Below the pieces are notes generated by a model, which searched no databases, was not told the DNA's origin, and worked only from the letters and a program-made list of their open reading frames with translations. From assembly GCA_963618065.1 (NCBI GenBank), contig CAVERH010000034.1, positions 1 to 31,936 of the forward strand: a DNA stretch of 31,936 nt, written 5' to 3'. Position numbers and translations under genes: made by a program. This DNA is from Suilimivivens sp963618065 (lineage in GTDB: Bacteria; Bacillota; Clostridia; Lachnospirales; Lachnospiraceae). Shown in pieces: positions 15,672 through 23,463 of this stretch; position 1 is the first letter of the stretch, and each line of letters starts with the position of its first letter.

Positions 15672-17324
15672 ATGTATCAGGAACAAAAGCTTTATATTGG
15701 AAAATCAGGAGAGGAAAAGATCTATATCTATCCGAAGATGGCAAACCGACATGGACTGATTGCGGGTGCAACCGGTACCGGTAAAACCGTAAGCCTTCGT
15801 GTATTGGCAGAGTCCTTCAGTGATTGCGGCGTTTCGGTATTTCTTGCGGATGCCAAAGGAGATCTGGCGTCTATGAGCCTTAAGGGAACCGGCGAAGGAA
15901 GCGTCGGTGGACGTGTGGAAAAGCTGGGACTTGAAAAGGAAGGCTTTTCCTATCATGCTTATCCGGTGACCTTCTGGGATGTATTTGGAGAAAAGGGACT
16001 GCCGCTTCGGACGACCATCAGTGAGATGGGGCCGCTGCTGCTTAGCCGGATCCTGAGCCTCAATGATACACAGAGTGACATTCTAACCATTATCTTTAAA
16101 ATTGCAGATGATGAAGGACTTCTTCTGATTGATACGAAGGATCTTCGGGCGATGTTACAGTATGTGTCTGAGAATGCCAGGGAATTAAGCCTTACCTATG
16201 GAAATATTGCCAAGCAGAGTCTGACTGCCATCATCCGTGCTGTGATTACGCTGGAAGAGGCAGGTGGTGAGCAGTTCTTCGGAGAACCGGCACTCAGTAT
16301 CAGTGACTGGCTTGGAACGGACTGCGACGGCAAGGGCAAGATCCAGATTCTGGATTGTCAGAAGCTGATGCAGAGCCCGAAGATGTATTCGACCTTCCTT
16401 CTGTGGCTGATGTCGGAATTATATGAAACCCTACCGGAAGCCGGAGATCTTCCGAAGCCCAAGATGGTCTTTTTCTTTGATGAGGCACATATGCTGTTTG
16501 ATACGGCAAGCCGTGCCTTGCTTGAAAAGATTGAACAGGTGATAAAGCTGATCCGTTCAAAGGGTGTTGGTATTTACTTTATTACACAGAATCCGAAGGA
16601 TATTCCGGACGGAGTTCTTTCCCAGTTGGGGAATAAGATCCAACATGCTTTGCGTGCGTACACACCGACCGATCAGAAGGGAGCTAAGGCAGCAGCACAG
16701 GCGTTCCGTGAGAATCCGGAATTTAATACCTATGAGGTTTTACAGGAGCTTGCCATCGGGGAGGCATTGGTTTCGGTACTCGATGAAGAGGGAATTCCGA
16801 CCGTTGTGAAGAAATGTACCATGCTGCCGCCACAGAGCAATCTGGGAACACTGGATGATCTGGCGAGAGATCAGCAGATTAAGGGAAGCATGCTTTACAG
16901 CAGATATCATGATTATTTTGACAGGGATTCGGCGTATGAATTTCTGCAGAGAATGAACCTTGAAGCACAGAAGCAGGCAGAAGAGGAAGCAGCACAGAAG
17001 GAAGAAGCTGCCCATCAGAAGGAGCAGGAAAAGCAGGAAGCGGCACAGTTAAAAGCGCAGGAAAAGGAACAGCTGAGACTTCAGAAGGAACAGGAAAAAG
17101 AAGCACTCCGGGTTCAGAAAGCCAAGGAAAAGGAAGAGGAAGCAAAGAAAAAGAAGGCAAACAGAGTTGCCGGAAGTGTAGCGCGTTCCGCAGCAGGAAC
17201 CGTAGGGCGTGAGCTCGGAAATTCCCTTGGCAAGTCGGTAGGCGGTTCCTTTGGAAAGCGGCTGGGCGGAAACATAGGCGCATCCCTCGGAAGAGGAATC
17301 ATGAATACGTTGTTTAAGCTGTAA
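15672..17324 (+). CDS. HerA-like ATPase, DUF853 family (YjgR-like)
   Basis: Cytoplasmic P-loop ATPase of the HerA/FtsK superfamily. Walker A GATGTGKT is at residues 32-39, preceded by GLIA. Walker B is in MVFFFDEAHMLF. The GVGIYFITQNPKDIPDGVLSQLGNKIQHALRAYTP segment, abbreviated here, is characteristic of DUF853. After residue 420 comes a Glu/Lys/Gln-rich coiled coil and a Gly-rich tail (GNSLGKSVGGSFGKRLGG), both usual for this family. I start at ATG 15672 with AGGAAGGAG seven bases before; an in-frame TTG lies at 15666. The biological role of the family is poorly defined; a DNA translocase-like role is inferred from the fold. Confidence 0.88.
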   Translation: MYQEQKLYIGKSGEEKIYIYPKMANRHGLIAGATGTGKTVSLRVLAESFSDCGVSVFLADAKGDLASMSLKGTGEGSVGGRVEKLGLEKEGFSYHAYPVTFWDVFGEKGLPLRTTISEMGPLLLSRILSLNDTQSDILTIIFKIADDEGLLLIDTKDLRAMLQYVSENARELSLTYGNIAKQSLTAIIRAVITLEEAGGEQFFGEPALSISDWLGTDCDGKGKIQILDCQKLMQSPKMYSTFLLWLMSELYETLPEAGDLPKPKMVFFFDEAHMLFDTASRALLEKIEQVIKLIRSKGVGIYFITQNPKDIPDGVLSQLGNKIQHALRAYTPTDQKGAKAAAQAFRENPEFNTYEVLQELAIGEALVSVLDEEGIPTVVKKCTMLPPQSNLGTLDDLARDQQIKGSMLYSRYHDYFDRDSAYEFLQRMNLEAQKQAEEEAAQKEEAAHQKEQEKQEAAQLKAQEKEQLRLQKEQEKEALRVQKAKEKEEEAKKKKANRVAGSVARSAAGTVGRELGNSLGKSVGGSFGKRLGGNIGASLGRGIMNTLFKL

Positions 17325-17330
17325 CTGTTC

Positions 17331-17364
17331 AGAGCCAACATGCAATGTTTTCGAGTTTGGCTCT
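17331..17364. terminator. Hairpin between convergent genes
   Basis: AGAGCCAAC (17331-17339) pairs with GTTTGGCTCT (17355-17364), with one bulged base. It lies between the HerA-like gene and the HD-GYP gene, which converge here. It lacks a clear T run, so termination is plausible but uncertain. The right arm touches the HD-GYP stop codon. Confidence 0.4.
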
Positions 17365-18460
17365 AGATGATAATAATGCTTGCGCATTTGATATCAGAGG
17401 CAAGCGCATAGGTCTGGCCGTGATTTAAGGTGATTACGGTAGGACGTGTCGGGTAACCGGGGATGTTTTGCACAATTTTGGCAAACTCTCCGGTACTTAA
17501 TTTTACAATGGAATCCACAGGATAAAGAATCACACTGTTTAGGAAACTCTGGATCATGTGAATGTCGAGATCACCGGTCATTGCCATAATCATTTCCACG
17601 GCATCACGCGGAGAAAACGCATCCTTATAAGGACGCTCTGTGACAAGGGCGTCATAAATATCGGCAACCGAAAGAATCCTTGCAAAAGGAATAATCTGGT
17701 TGCCCTGTAATTTCAACGGATAGCCATTCCCATTCATCTTTTCATGATGCTGCAGTACACTAAGCTTTGTTGCAGTAGAAAGATCCGGCTTGTCCTTAAT
17801 CATGTTATAACCAAGAATGGGATGAGTTTTCATTGTTTCAAACTCTGCATCGGTCAGCCTTCCCGGTTTGATTAAAATCTCATTCGGAATCTTGGACTTA
17901 CCCAGATCGTGCAGGAGTCCGGAAACACCGATCTGCTGCACTTCCTTCGGGGACAGTCCCCGGTTTTTCGCAATAATCATTCCCATGGAAGCAACGTCCA
18001 CACTGTGCTTGAAGGTATATTCATCGCTGACTTTTAAAGCACTGACATCGACTGCCAGTGCATCGTTTTCTTCCAGTGCCTTCATCAGCTCACTGGAAAC
18101 ATTATTGGTTGCATCCATGAAGTTTGGTGAGTCCGGATTACTGTAAAGGAACTGGATTCCTTCCGCAACTCTTTTCTTCACACTTTCATGCAGTTCAATT
18201 TTCGCACGGTCGGGAACCTTTACCTTCTCGATCTTCTCCATAACCTCCGGAGAGATGTTATAGGTGATTTCCTCGGCACTTTCCTCGCCTTCGCGGATGT
18301 AAACACCACCAATATTCATTTGGCGAAGGGAATTAATCATGTAATCGTCAAGTGGTGTCTTCCTGTGAATCAGGACACGTCCGGTTCCATCAATTATAGA
18401 CTGGTCAATGACCATGCCGGAAGTCAGCAGCCTGACACTGATATATTTTCGTTTAATCAT
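17363..18460 (-). CDS. HD-GYP domain protein, predicted cyclic-di-GMP phosphodiesterase
   Basis: Predicted metal-dependent phosphodiesterase that hydrolyses c-di-GMP. The 365-residue protein has an N-terminal DUF3391-like or unassigned region (about 1-140). An HD-GYP domain follows: HSVDVASMGM, the HD pair in LLHDLGKSKIP, HPILGYNM, and HHEKMNGNGYP, in which the usual Asp of HHExxDGxGYP is Asn. ARILSVADIYDALVTERPYK completes the signature. No transmembrane segment is seen. It is transcribed on the minus strand between the HerA-like gene and spoIIID. The c-di-GMP riboswitch at 28271 shows that this nucleotide is relevant in this cell. Confidence 0.88.
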   Translation of the reverse strand: MIKRKYISVRLLTSGMVIDQSIIDGTGRVLIHRKTPLDDYMINSLRQMNIGGVYIREGEESAEEITYNISPEVMEKIEKVKVPDRAKIELHESVKKRVAEGIQFLYSNPDSPNFMDATNNVSSELMKALEENDALAVDVSALKVSDEYTFKHSVDVASMGMIIAKNRGLSPKEVQQIGVSGLLHDLGKSKIPNEILIKPGRLTDAEFETMKTHPILGYNMIKDKPDLSTATKLSVLQHHEKMNGNGYPLKLQGNQIIPFARILSVADIYDALVTERPYKDAFSPRDAVEMIMAMTGDLDIHMIQSFLNSVILYPVDSIVKLSTGEFAKIVQNIPGYPTRPTVITLNHGQTYALASDIKCASIIII

Positions 18461-18645
18461 GGTTCTGCCTTTAGGGGTTATGAATAGTTAAGATTAATGT
18501 AATATAGTAGTGTAAAACACTTACCATAGTATAACATAAACCAGGGGTAATATGCTAGAGATTCAGCATGTATACACGATTTCTCTGATTATTGATAATG
18601 TATTTCGGGCAAGGAGCATATGGATAAACCTGAAAATATAATTAG

Positions 18646-18675
18646 GTCATAACCTATCAGCGTGTTTCATAGAAT
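18646..18675 (+). promoter_or_regulatory. Sigma-E-like promoter of spoIIID
   Basis: GTCATAA (18646-18652) and CATAGAAT (18668-18675) are 15 bases apart and end 27 bases before the spoIIID start. They match the Bacillus sigma-E pattern (ATA-containing -35, CATACAAT-like -10) at nearly every position. spoIIID is a classical mother-cell sigma-E target, so position and sequence agree. Confidence 0.6.
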
Positions 18676-18702
18676 GTAAAAAAGCGTTCTGAGGGGTTTC
18701 CT

Positions 18703-18969
18703 TTGAAAGATTATATTGAGGAACGGGCAGTTCATATAGCGAATTATATCATCGAAAACAACGCAACTGTAAGACAGACCGCCAAGGCATTTGGCATTTC
18801 AAAAAGTACAGTACATAAGGATGTGGCGGAACGATTGCAGCACATCAATCTGGCACTTGCGAAAGAGGTGCGTAAGGTGCTTGATGTGAATAAAGCGGAG
18901 CGACATTTACGGGGAGGCTTAGCTACCAAAGAAAAATATGCGCATCAGCATGAAGAAATGAATAAGTAA
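18703..18969 (+). CDS. spoIIID: Sporulation transcriptional regulator SpoIIID
   Basis: Small DNA-binding protein that switches gene expression in the mother cell during sporulation. At 88 aa it is the usual size. It has a helix-turn-helix around residues 23-42 (TVRQTAKAFGISKSTVHKDV) and the familiar continuation RLQHINLALAKEVRKVLD and HLRGGLATKEKY. The start is TTG 18703, six bases after a GAGGGG ribosome site; no ATG fits. It is preceded by a sigma-E-like promoter and followed by its own terminator. Confidence 0.95.
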   Translation: MKDYIEERAVHIANYIIENNATVRQTAKAFGISKSTVHKDVAERLQHINLALAKEVRKVLDVNKAERHLRGGLATKEKYAHQHEEMNK

Positions 18970-18976
18970 GATCAAG

Positions 18977-19003
18977 ATACGGTACAATTTGTGCCGTATT
19001 TTT
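18977..19003 (+). terminator. Terminator after spoIIID
   Basis: ATACGGTAC (18977-18985) pairs with GTGCCGTAT (18991-18999), with one G-U pair and a five-base loop, followed by TTTT. It starts eight bases after the spoIIID stop. Confidence 0.75.
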
Positions 19004-19012
19004 GCGATGTTG

Positions 19013-19055
19013 TAGTGAAAAGTTTTAGTGATTGCTTGCTAGTGAGAACTAGTGA
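19013..19055 (+). repeat. Four TAGTGA hexamers upstream of the guaA promoter
   Basis: TAGTGA occurs at 19013, 19026, 19040 and 19050, ending 18 bases before the -35 box of guaA. The spacings are 13, 14 and 10 bases. A regulator binding site is possible but no regulator is identified. Confidence 0.4.
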
Positions 19056-19073
19056 AAGATAAGTAAAATTATT

Positions 19074-19102
19074 TTGACAAGGTATAGGCGTGTCATTATA
19101 AT
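19074..19102 (+). promoter_or_regulatory. Consensus promoter of guaA
   Basis: Perfect TTGACA (19074-19079) and perfect TATAAT (19097-19102) at 17-base spacing, 45 bases upstream of the ATG. The leader is too short for a purine riboswitch. Confidence 0.85.
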
Positions 19103-19147
19103 AAAAACAGTACTTTATGTAACTTTTAAGAACCCTGGAGAATAATT

Positions 19148-20692
19148 ATGGAAAAAGAAATGGTCATCGTTTTGGACTACGGCGGACAGTATAATCAGTT
19201 GATTGCCCGAAGAGTCCGCGAATGCAATGTTTATTGTGAAGTAAAGCCTTATAACAGTCCCATTGAAGAGATTAAGAAATTATCTCCCAAGGGAATTATT
19301 ATTACCGGCGGTCCAAACAGTGTTTATGCAGAAGATGCACTGCTTTGTGACAAGGAACTTTTTACAATGGGAGTTCCAATTCTTGGCATCTGTTATGGAT
19401 CCCAGCTTATGGCACATATGTGTGGAGGAAAGGTTGCAACTGCACCGGTTTCCGAATATGGTCATACCGAAGTTACCATTGATGCCACTGACAGCGAGCT
19501 TTTTGCAGAGGTTCCTGCAAGTACAAGCTGTTGGATGAGCCATACCGACTATATCGCGGAAGCACCGGCTGGATTCCGTGTGACGGCGCATACTCCCGTA
19601 TGTCCGGTAGCAGCAATGGAAGATCAGTCCCGCAAGCTTTATGCAACCCAGTTCCATCCGGAAGTCGTACACACCAAGGACGGACAGAAGATGCTGTTTA
19701 ACTTTGTACGCAAGATCTGCGGCTGCAAGGGAGACTGGAGAATGGACTCCTTTGTGGAGACAAGCATTCAGCAGCTTCGTGAAAAGATCGGAAACGGTAA
19801 AGTACTTTGTGCCCTGTCTGGTGGTGTGGATTCCTCTGTGGCAGCAGTGCTTTTGTCGAAAGCTGTTGGAAAGCAGCTTACCTGTGTATTTGTTGATCAT
19901 GGTCTTCTTCGTAAAAATGAAGGTGACGAGGTAGAAGCGGTATTTGGGCCGAACGGATCCTATGATCTGAATTTCATCCGTGTGAATGTACAGCAGCGTT
20001 TTTATGATAAACTGGCAGGTGTGACCGATCCGGAGAGAAAGCGTAAGATCATCGGTGAAGAGTTCATCCGTGTATTTGAAGAAGAAGCAAAGAAAATCGG
20101 TGCCGTAGACTATCTAGTGCAGGGAACGATTTATCCTGACGTGGTAGAATCCGGTCTTGATAAGAGCGCAACGATCAAGTCCCATCACAATGTTGGAGGA
20201 CTTCCGGACTGCGTAGATTTCAAAGAGATCGTCGAGCCGTTACGAATGCTGTTTAAGGACGAAGTCCGCCGGGCAGGTTTAGAGCTTGGCATTCCGGATT
20301 ATCTGGTATTTCGTCAGCCATTCCCCGGCCCCGGACTTGGCGTTCGTATCGTTGGAGAAGTTACCGAAGAAAAGGTGCGTATCGTTCAGGACGCAGACTA
20401 CATTTATCGCGAAGAGCTTGCCAAGGCAGGCTGCGATAAAGGACTTGGCCAGTACTTCGCAGCACTTACCAATATGCGCAGTGTTGGTGTTATGGGTGAT
20501 TTCAGAACGTATGACTATGCAGTAGCACTCCGTGCTGTAAATACCACGGACTTTATGACCGCCGATTGTGCAGAGATTCCGTTTGAAGTCCTGCAGAAGG
20601 TGATGAACCGGATTATTAACGAGGTGAAGGGAGTCAATCGTGTACTTTATGATTTGACCAGTAAGCCACCTGGTACGATTGAGTTTGAGTGA
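19148..20692 (+). CDS. guaA: GMP synthase (glutamine-hydrolysing)
   Basis: Converts XMP to GMP using ATP and glutamine, the last step of guanine nucleotide synthesis. The class I glutamine amidotransferase domain (about 1-195) carries the nucleophile Cys82 in GICYGSQ and the His/Glu pair in FHPEVVHT. The ATP pyrophosphatase domain has the PP-loop SGGVDSS at 224-230. The dimerization domain ends in LTSKPPGTIEFE. At 514 aa it is full length. The 3' end borders a mobile element, and guaA 3' ends are known integration sites; the C terminus is intact, as expected when the element regenerates the gene end. Confidence 0.97.
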   Translation: MEKEMVIVLDYGGQYNQLIARRVRECNVYCEVKPYNSPIEEIKKLSPKGIIITGGPNSVYAEDALLCDKELFTMGVPILGICYGSQLMAHMCGGKVATAPVSEYGHTEVTIDATDSELFAEVPASTSCWMSHTDYIAEAPAGFRVTAHTPVCPVAAMEDQSRKLYATQFHPEVVHTKDGQKMLFNFVRKICGCKGDWRMDSFVETSIQQLREKIGNGKVLCALSGGVDSSVAAVLLSKAVGKQLTCVFVDHGLLRKNEGDEVEAVFGPNGSYDLNFIRVNVQQRFYDKLAGVTDPERKRKIIGEEFIRVFEEEAKKIGAVDYLVQGTIYPDVVESGLDKSATIKSHHNVGGLPDCVDFKEIVEPLRMLFKDEVRRAGLELGIPDYLVFRQPFPGPGLGVRIVGEVTEEKVRIVQDADYIYREELAKAGCDKGLGQYFAALTNMRSVGVMGDFRTYDYAVALRAVNTTDFMTADCAEIPFEVLQKVMNRIINEVKGVNRVLYDLTSKPPGTIEFE

Positions 20693-20703
20693 TATAAAAA
20701 CCT

Positions 20704-20738
20704 CGGGAAGCCTTATAAATCAAGGCTTCCCGTTTTTT
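20704..20738 (+). terminator. Strong intrinsic terminator after guaA
   Basis: A perfect 11-bp stem, CGGGAAGCCTT (20704-20714) with AAGGCTTCCCG (20722-20732), with a seven-base loop and six T (20733-20738). It starts 11 bases after the guaA stop. Confidence 0.92.
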
Positions 20739-20771
20739 ACGTCTATAAAATGTCTACATTATTTTGGATTT

Positions 20772-21437
20772 TTACTTTTCGGACTTCTTTTTGAGTTCAG
20801 CCTCCCATTCAGCTTTGAGCTTTTCATTTCTATGAGCAATGCGCTCTTCTTCAGACATACCTGACAGATCCAGTTGAGTAACTGGGAAGTCAGAGTATGC
20901 TTTTATATAATGTTCTCTTTCTTTCTCATAGTATTCCTGTGAACAGTCGTAGTTCTGCAGCATGTTATGAAGATTGTAAGCTTTCCTTATGATCTCACAG
21001 ATATCCTGTGAATAGACCTGCTCTTTATCATATCGATTTTCACAATGATAGAAGGTGAGTTTAATCCAGTTTCTGGTTGCATCATCATTTCTATCATCAC
21101 CTTCTATATCTATTCGATCCTGTATCTGCGTTTTACAGGAAAATTGTTTTGAATTGAATAAATCAAAGAGCATACCTGCTAGGTCACCCATTGTACTCAT
21201 ATGGCTGGCATTATCTTTTCCGCACAGCCAGTCAATAGATACGTTACATTTGTCAGACAGAGAAATCAGGACATCCACGGAAGGCTTATTGCGACCGCTC
21301 TCGTATGCTGATAATGTAGGCTGAGGAATCCCCAGCAATTCGGAAAATTCTTTTTGTGTCATATTCATGACAGTGTTTCTTAATTTCTTCAGGCGTTCGC
21401 CGAAAATATTATCCTTGTTTTCACCAAGCAAAGACAT
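20772..21437 (-). CDS. XRE-family transcriptional repressor of the element
   Basis: A 221-residue protein with an N-terminal lambda-repressor-type helix-turn-helix (about residues 13-70: FGERLKKLRNTV, TQKEFSELLGIPQPTLSAYESG). A C-terminal charged region has no recognised peptidase motif. AAGGAGG is well placed before the start. It is divergent from the small HTH gene at 21680 across a 240-base control region. By analogy with phages and ICEs it probably keeps the element quiescent. How it is relieved is unknown; the lack of a LexA-like domain suggests no direct self-cleavage. Confidence 0.85.
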   Translation of the reverse strand: MSLLGENKDNIFGERLKKLRNTVMNMTQKEFSELLGIPQPTLSAYESGRNKPSVDVLISLSDKCNVSIDWLCGKDNASHMSTMGDLAGMLFDLFNSKQFSCKTQIQDRIDIEGDDRNDDATRNWIKLTFYHCENRYDKEQVYSQDICEIIRKAYNLHNMLQNYDCSQEYYEKEREHYIKAYSDFPVTQLDLSGMSEEERIAHRNEKLKAEWEAELKKKSEK

Positions 21438-21535
21438 GACAAAACCTCCTTATATAGATTGGAACCTGCGGCAGTCTTGCCGGAGGCTAAGTATATATCA
21501 GGTGGGGAAATCCTTCATCTGATAATTCGATTTTG

Positions 21536-21544
21536 ATTATACCA
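21536..21544 (-). promoter_or_regulatory. Extended -10 promoter for the XRE repressor
   Basis: On the minus strand the bases read TGGTATAAT, an extended -10 (TGnTATAAT), about 100 bases upstream of the repressor start. No good -35 is seen, as is usual for extended -10 promoters. A hairpin (CGGCA 21469-21473 with TGCCG 21478-21482) would lie in the leader. Confidence 0.5.
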
Positions 21545-21585
21545 TACAAAACAGAATATTTATATAGAAAAGTACAAAATATTAT

Positions 21586-21648
21586 AAATTCTAGTATTGA
21601 CAAGGGATAATAATATGATATAGTATAAATATAGCAAATTCTAATATT
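21586..21648 (+). promoter_or_regulatory. Promoter for the small HTH/replication genes, flanked by 13-bp repeats
   Basis: TTGACA (21597-21602) and TATAGT (21619-21624) at 16-base spacing form a good promoter. Two nearly identical 13-mers flank it: AAATTCTAGTATT (21586-21598) overlapping the -35, and AAATTCTAATATT (21636-21648) downstream of the -10. They differ at one base and are candidate operators for the divergent XRE repressor. This assignment is inferred from position. Confidence 0.55.
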
Positions 21649-21679
21649 TACTACAAAACAAAAGAAAGGAGCAAAGCTT

Positions 21680-21880
21680 ATGGCACAAGAACGTTTACCA
21701 ATGTTTGTTGGTGTGGATACCGTCAAGTATGATCTGGGTGTTTCCCGGGCTAAAGCCTATGAAGTTATCAAAGATCTGAACAGGCAGCTGAAAGCTCAAA
21801 ATCCACGGGCCTTGATCGTATCGGGGAAAGTAAATCGTATCTGGTACGAAGAAGCCTGCTTGATGACAGGTGCACACTAA
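21680..21880 (+). CDS. Small helix-turn-helix protein, possible excisionase or activator
   Basis: A 66-residue basic protein. VDTVKYDLGVSRAKAYEVIKDLN looks like a winged or MerR-type helix-turn-helix, and RALIVSGKVNRIWYEEACL could be the wing. AAAGAAAGGAG precedes ATG 21680. Its place as first gene of the rightward operon, opposite the repressor, suits an excisionase (Xis-like) or early regulator. I do not recognise a named family, so the role is inference. Confidence 0.65.
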   Translation: MAQERLPMFVGVDTVKYDLGVSRAKAYEVIKDLNRQLKAQNPRALIVSGKVNRIWYEEACLMTGAH

Positions 21881-21904
21881 TGAAACAAGAAAAGGAAAAG
21901 AAAA

Positions 21905-21924
21905 AGCCCCTCGGCAAAGGGGCT
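21905..21924 (+). terminator. GC-rich hairpin after the small HTH gene
   Basis: AGCCCCT (21905-21911) pairs with AGGGGCT (21918-21924) around a six-base loop. There is no T run after it, so it may instead stabilise or attenuate the transcript. A second dyad GGTGTT...AACACC lies about 12 bases further on. These hairpins stand between the first gene and the replication genes. Confidence 0.35.
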
Positions 21925-22019
21925 GGCACATACCGGTGTTGGCATGTAATCTCGTAAATTCATATTAACACCGAACCGTGCCTCTTTTCAACAGAAATTT
22001 GATGAAAGGGGCAATTTTT

Positions 22020-22751
22020 ATGGCAGAAAGACGGATGTTCTCCAAATCAGTTGTGGAGAGCGCAAGATTTTTAAAAATGCCGGCATCGTCACAAAACCTG
22101 TATTTTCATTTGGGAATGAATGCAGATGATGACGGTGTGGTGGAAGGATATTCGGTCATAAATCTGGTAAAAGCTCACGAGGATGACCTTAGAGTTCTTT
22201 ACAGCAAGGGATTTGTAAGAATCTTAAATGAAGACCTTGTGACTTATATTGCTGACTGGAGAGAGCAGAACAAAATCAGACCAGACAGGAAGAAGGATAG
22301 CATGTATAAAAATCTTCTCCTGCAGATGGAACCGGATGTTGACCTTCTGGAGAAAAAAGACCGTTCAGATCTTGTGAAAAAATCTGGACGGTCCATGGAC
22401 GGCGAAATGTCCGCACAGTGTAGTGTAGTAGAGGTTAGTTTAGGTCAGGGTAGTATAGGAGAGTGTAGTGCAGCATCTGATAAGAACACACACACGAAAT
22501 ATCAGCTCGATAATGAAGTGCTTACCGTAGCCGATTATGAATCCTTGATTAAACAGCATTCCAAGGCGGTTGTAGACGGTGTGATTGGCAGGATTCTTAG
22601 TAAACCCTATCATGGCTGCCTGAATATGGCAAAGATATCAGCCTGGTGCGCAGAACAGTCTGTAATGTCACCGGCAGGAAAAAACGATAGCAAAGAATCC
22701 AGACACTCGGATCAACTCAAGAGATTAGCCTCAGAAAGGATTGGTGACTAA
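22020..22751 (+). CDS. Phage-type replisome organizer-like protein
   Basis: Resembles the N-terminal part of phage replisome organizers, which load the replicative helicase at an origin. The features are MAERRMFSKSVVESARFLKMP, SSQNLYFHLGMNADDDGVVEG, and YIADWREQNKIRPDR. The C-terminal 120 residues are low in recognisable motifs. I place the start at ATG 22020 with AAAGGGG eight bases upstream, rather than the upstream in-frame start at 21978; the product is 243 aa. The adjacent DnaC-like loader strongly supports a replication role, giving the excised element its own replication module. Confidence 0.8.
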   Translation: MAERRMFSKSVVESARFLKMPASSQNLYFHLGMNADDDGVVEGYSVINLVKAHEDDLRVLYSKGFVRILNEDLVTYIADWREQNKIRPDRKKDSMYKNLLLQMEPDVDLLEKKDRSDLVKKSGRSMDGEMSAQCSVVEVSLGQGSIGECSAASDKNTHTKYQLDNEVLTVADYESLIKQHSKAVVDGVIGRILSKPYHGCLNMAKISAWCAEQSVMSPAGKNDSKESRHSDQLKRLASERIGD

Positions 22752-22752
22752 T

Positions 22753-23463
22753 ATGAACGCAACAACCTACAAATGCCCCGAATGCAAGGATCGGGGATTC
22801 ATATTCTATACCGGCAATGATGGATATGAATATGCCAAAACATGCAAGTGCCAGGAATTACGAAAAGCTAAAGAAAGACTGGAAAGAAGCGGCCTAGCCA
22901 GAGAATTTAAAACGAAAACATTTGATAATTATGATACCTGTGGAAATGCACAGCTTACAGATGCTAAAAATACGGTAATGAGATTTACAGAGGAATTAAA
23001 AAATAAGGATGCTGAAAATCTTCCGTCTATGATGCTGTGCGGACAGGTGGGAGCCGGAAAAACGCATCTTGGCACTGCGAGCAGCGTGTGTCTCATAGAT
23101 CATGGGACAGCCGTTATCTATATGGGTTATCGAGACGAAATGACAGCATTAAAATCTAAGATTTTAGATGAGGCGGCTTACCGAAAAGAAATTGACAGGT
23201 ACAAGATGGCACCGGTACTTTTCATCGATGATTTTCTAAAAGGAAAGATTACGGAGTCAGATGTCAATATCGTCTATGAAATCGTGAACTATAGATATAA
23301 CAACAATCTGCCGGTAATTATCAGCACGGAGAAGACACTGGATGATCTGATCAACTTTGATGAAGCGATTGCCAGCAGGCTGATTGAAATGTGCCGGGGA
23401 TATATCATCGTCTTCAGCGGCAAGAAACTGAATTATCGTCTGTACAGAGGGAGGGTTGCTTAA
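22753..23463 (+). CDS. DnaC/IstB-like AAA+ helicase loader
   Basis: AAA+ ATPase of the DnaC/DnaI type that would deliver DnaB helicase to the element origin. An N-terminal putative zinc site uses Cys8, Cys11, Cys31 and Cys33. Walker A is GQVGAGKT (97-104) and Walker B VLFIDDFLKG; SRLIEMCRGY is the sensor-2-like region. ATG 22753 lies 12 bases after AGAAAGGA; GTG 22744 and TTG 22741 overlap the previous gene. The stop and the next start overlap (TAATG). The product is 236 aa. Confidence 0.88.
   Translation: MNATTYKCPECKDRGFIFYTGNDGYEYAKTCKCQELRKAKERLERSGLAREFKTKTFDNYDTCGNAQLTDAKNTVMRFTEELKNKDAENLPSMMLCGQVGAGKTHLGTASSVCLIDHGTAVIYMGYRDEMTALKSKILDEAAYRKEIDRYKMAPVLFIDDFLKGKITESDVNIVYEIVNYRYNNNLPVIISTEKTLDDLINFDEAIASRLIEMCRGYIIVFSGKKLNYRLYRGRVA

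Noticed and set aside
19103..19147. A purine riboswitch in front of guaA
   Set aside because: The leader is only about 45 bases and shows none of the conserved aptamer core.
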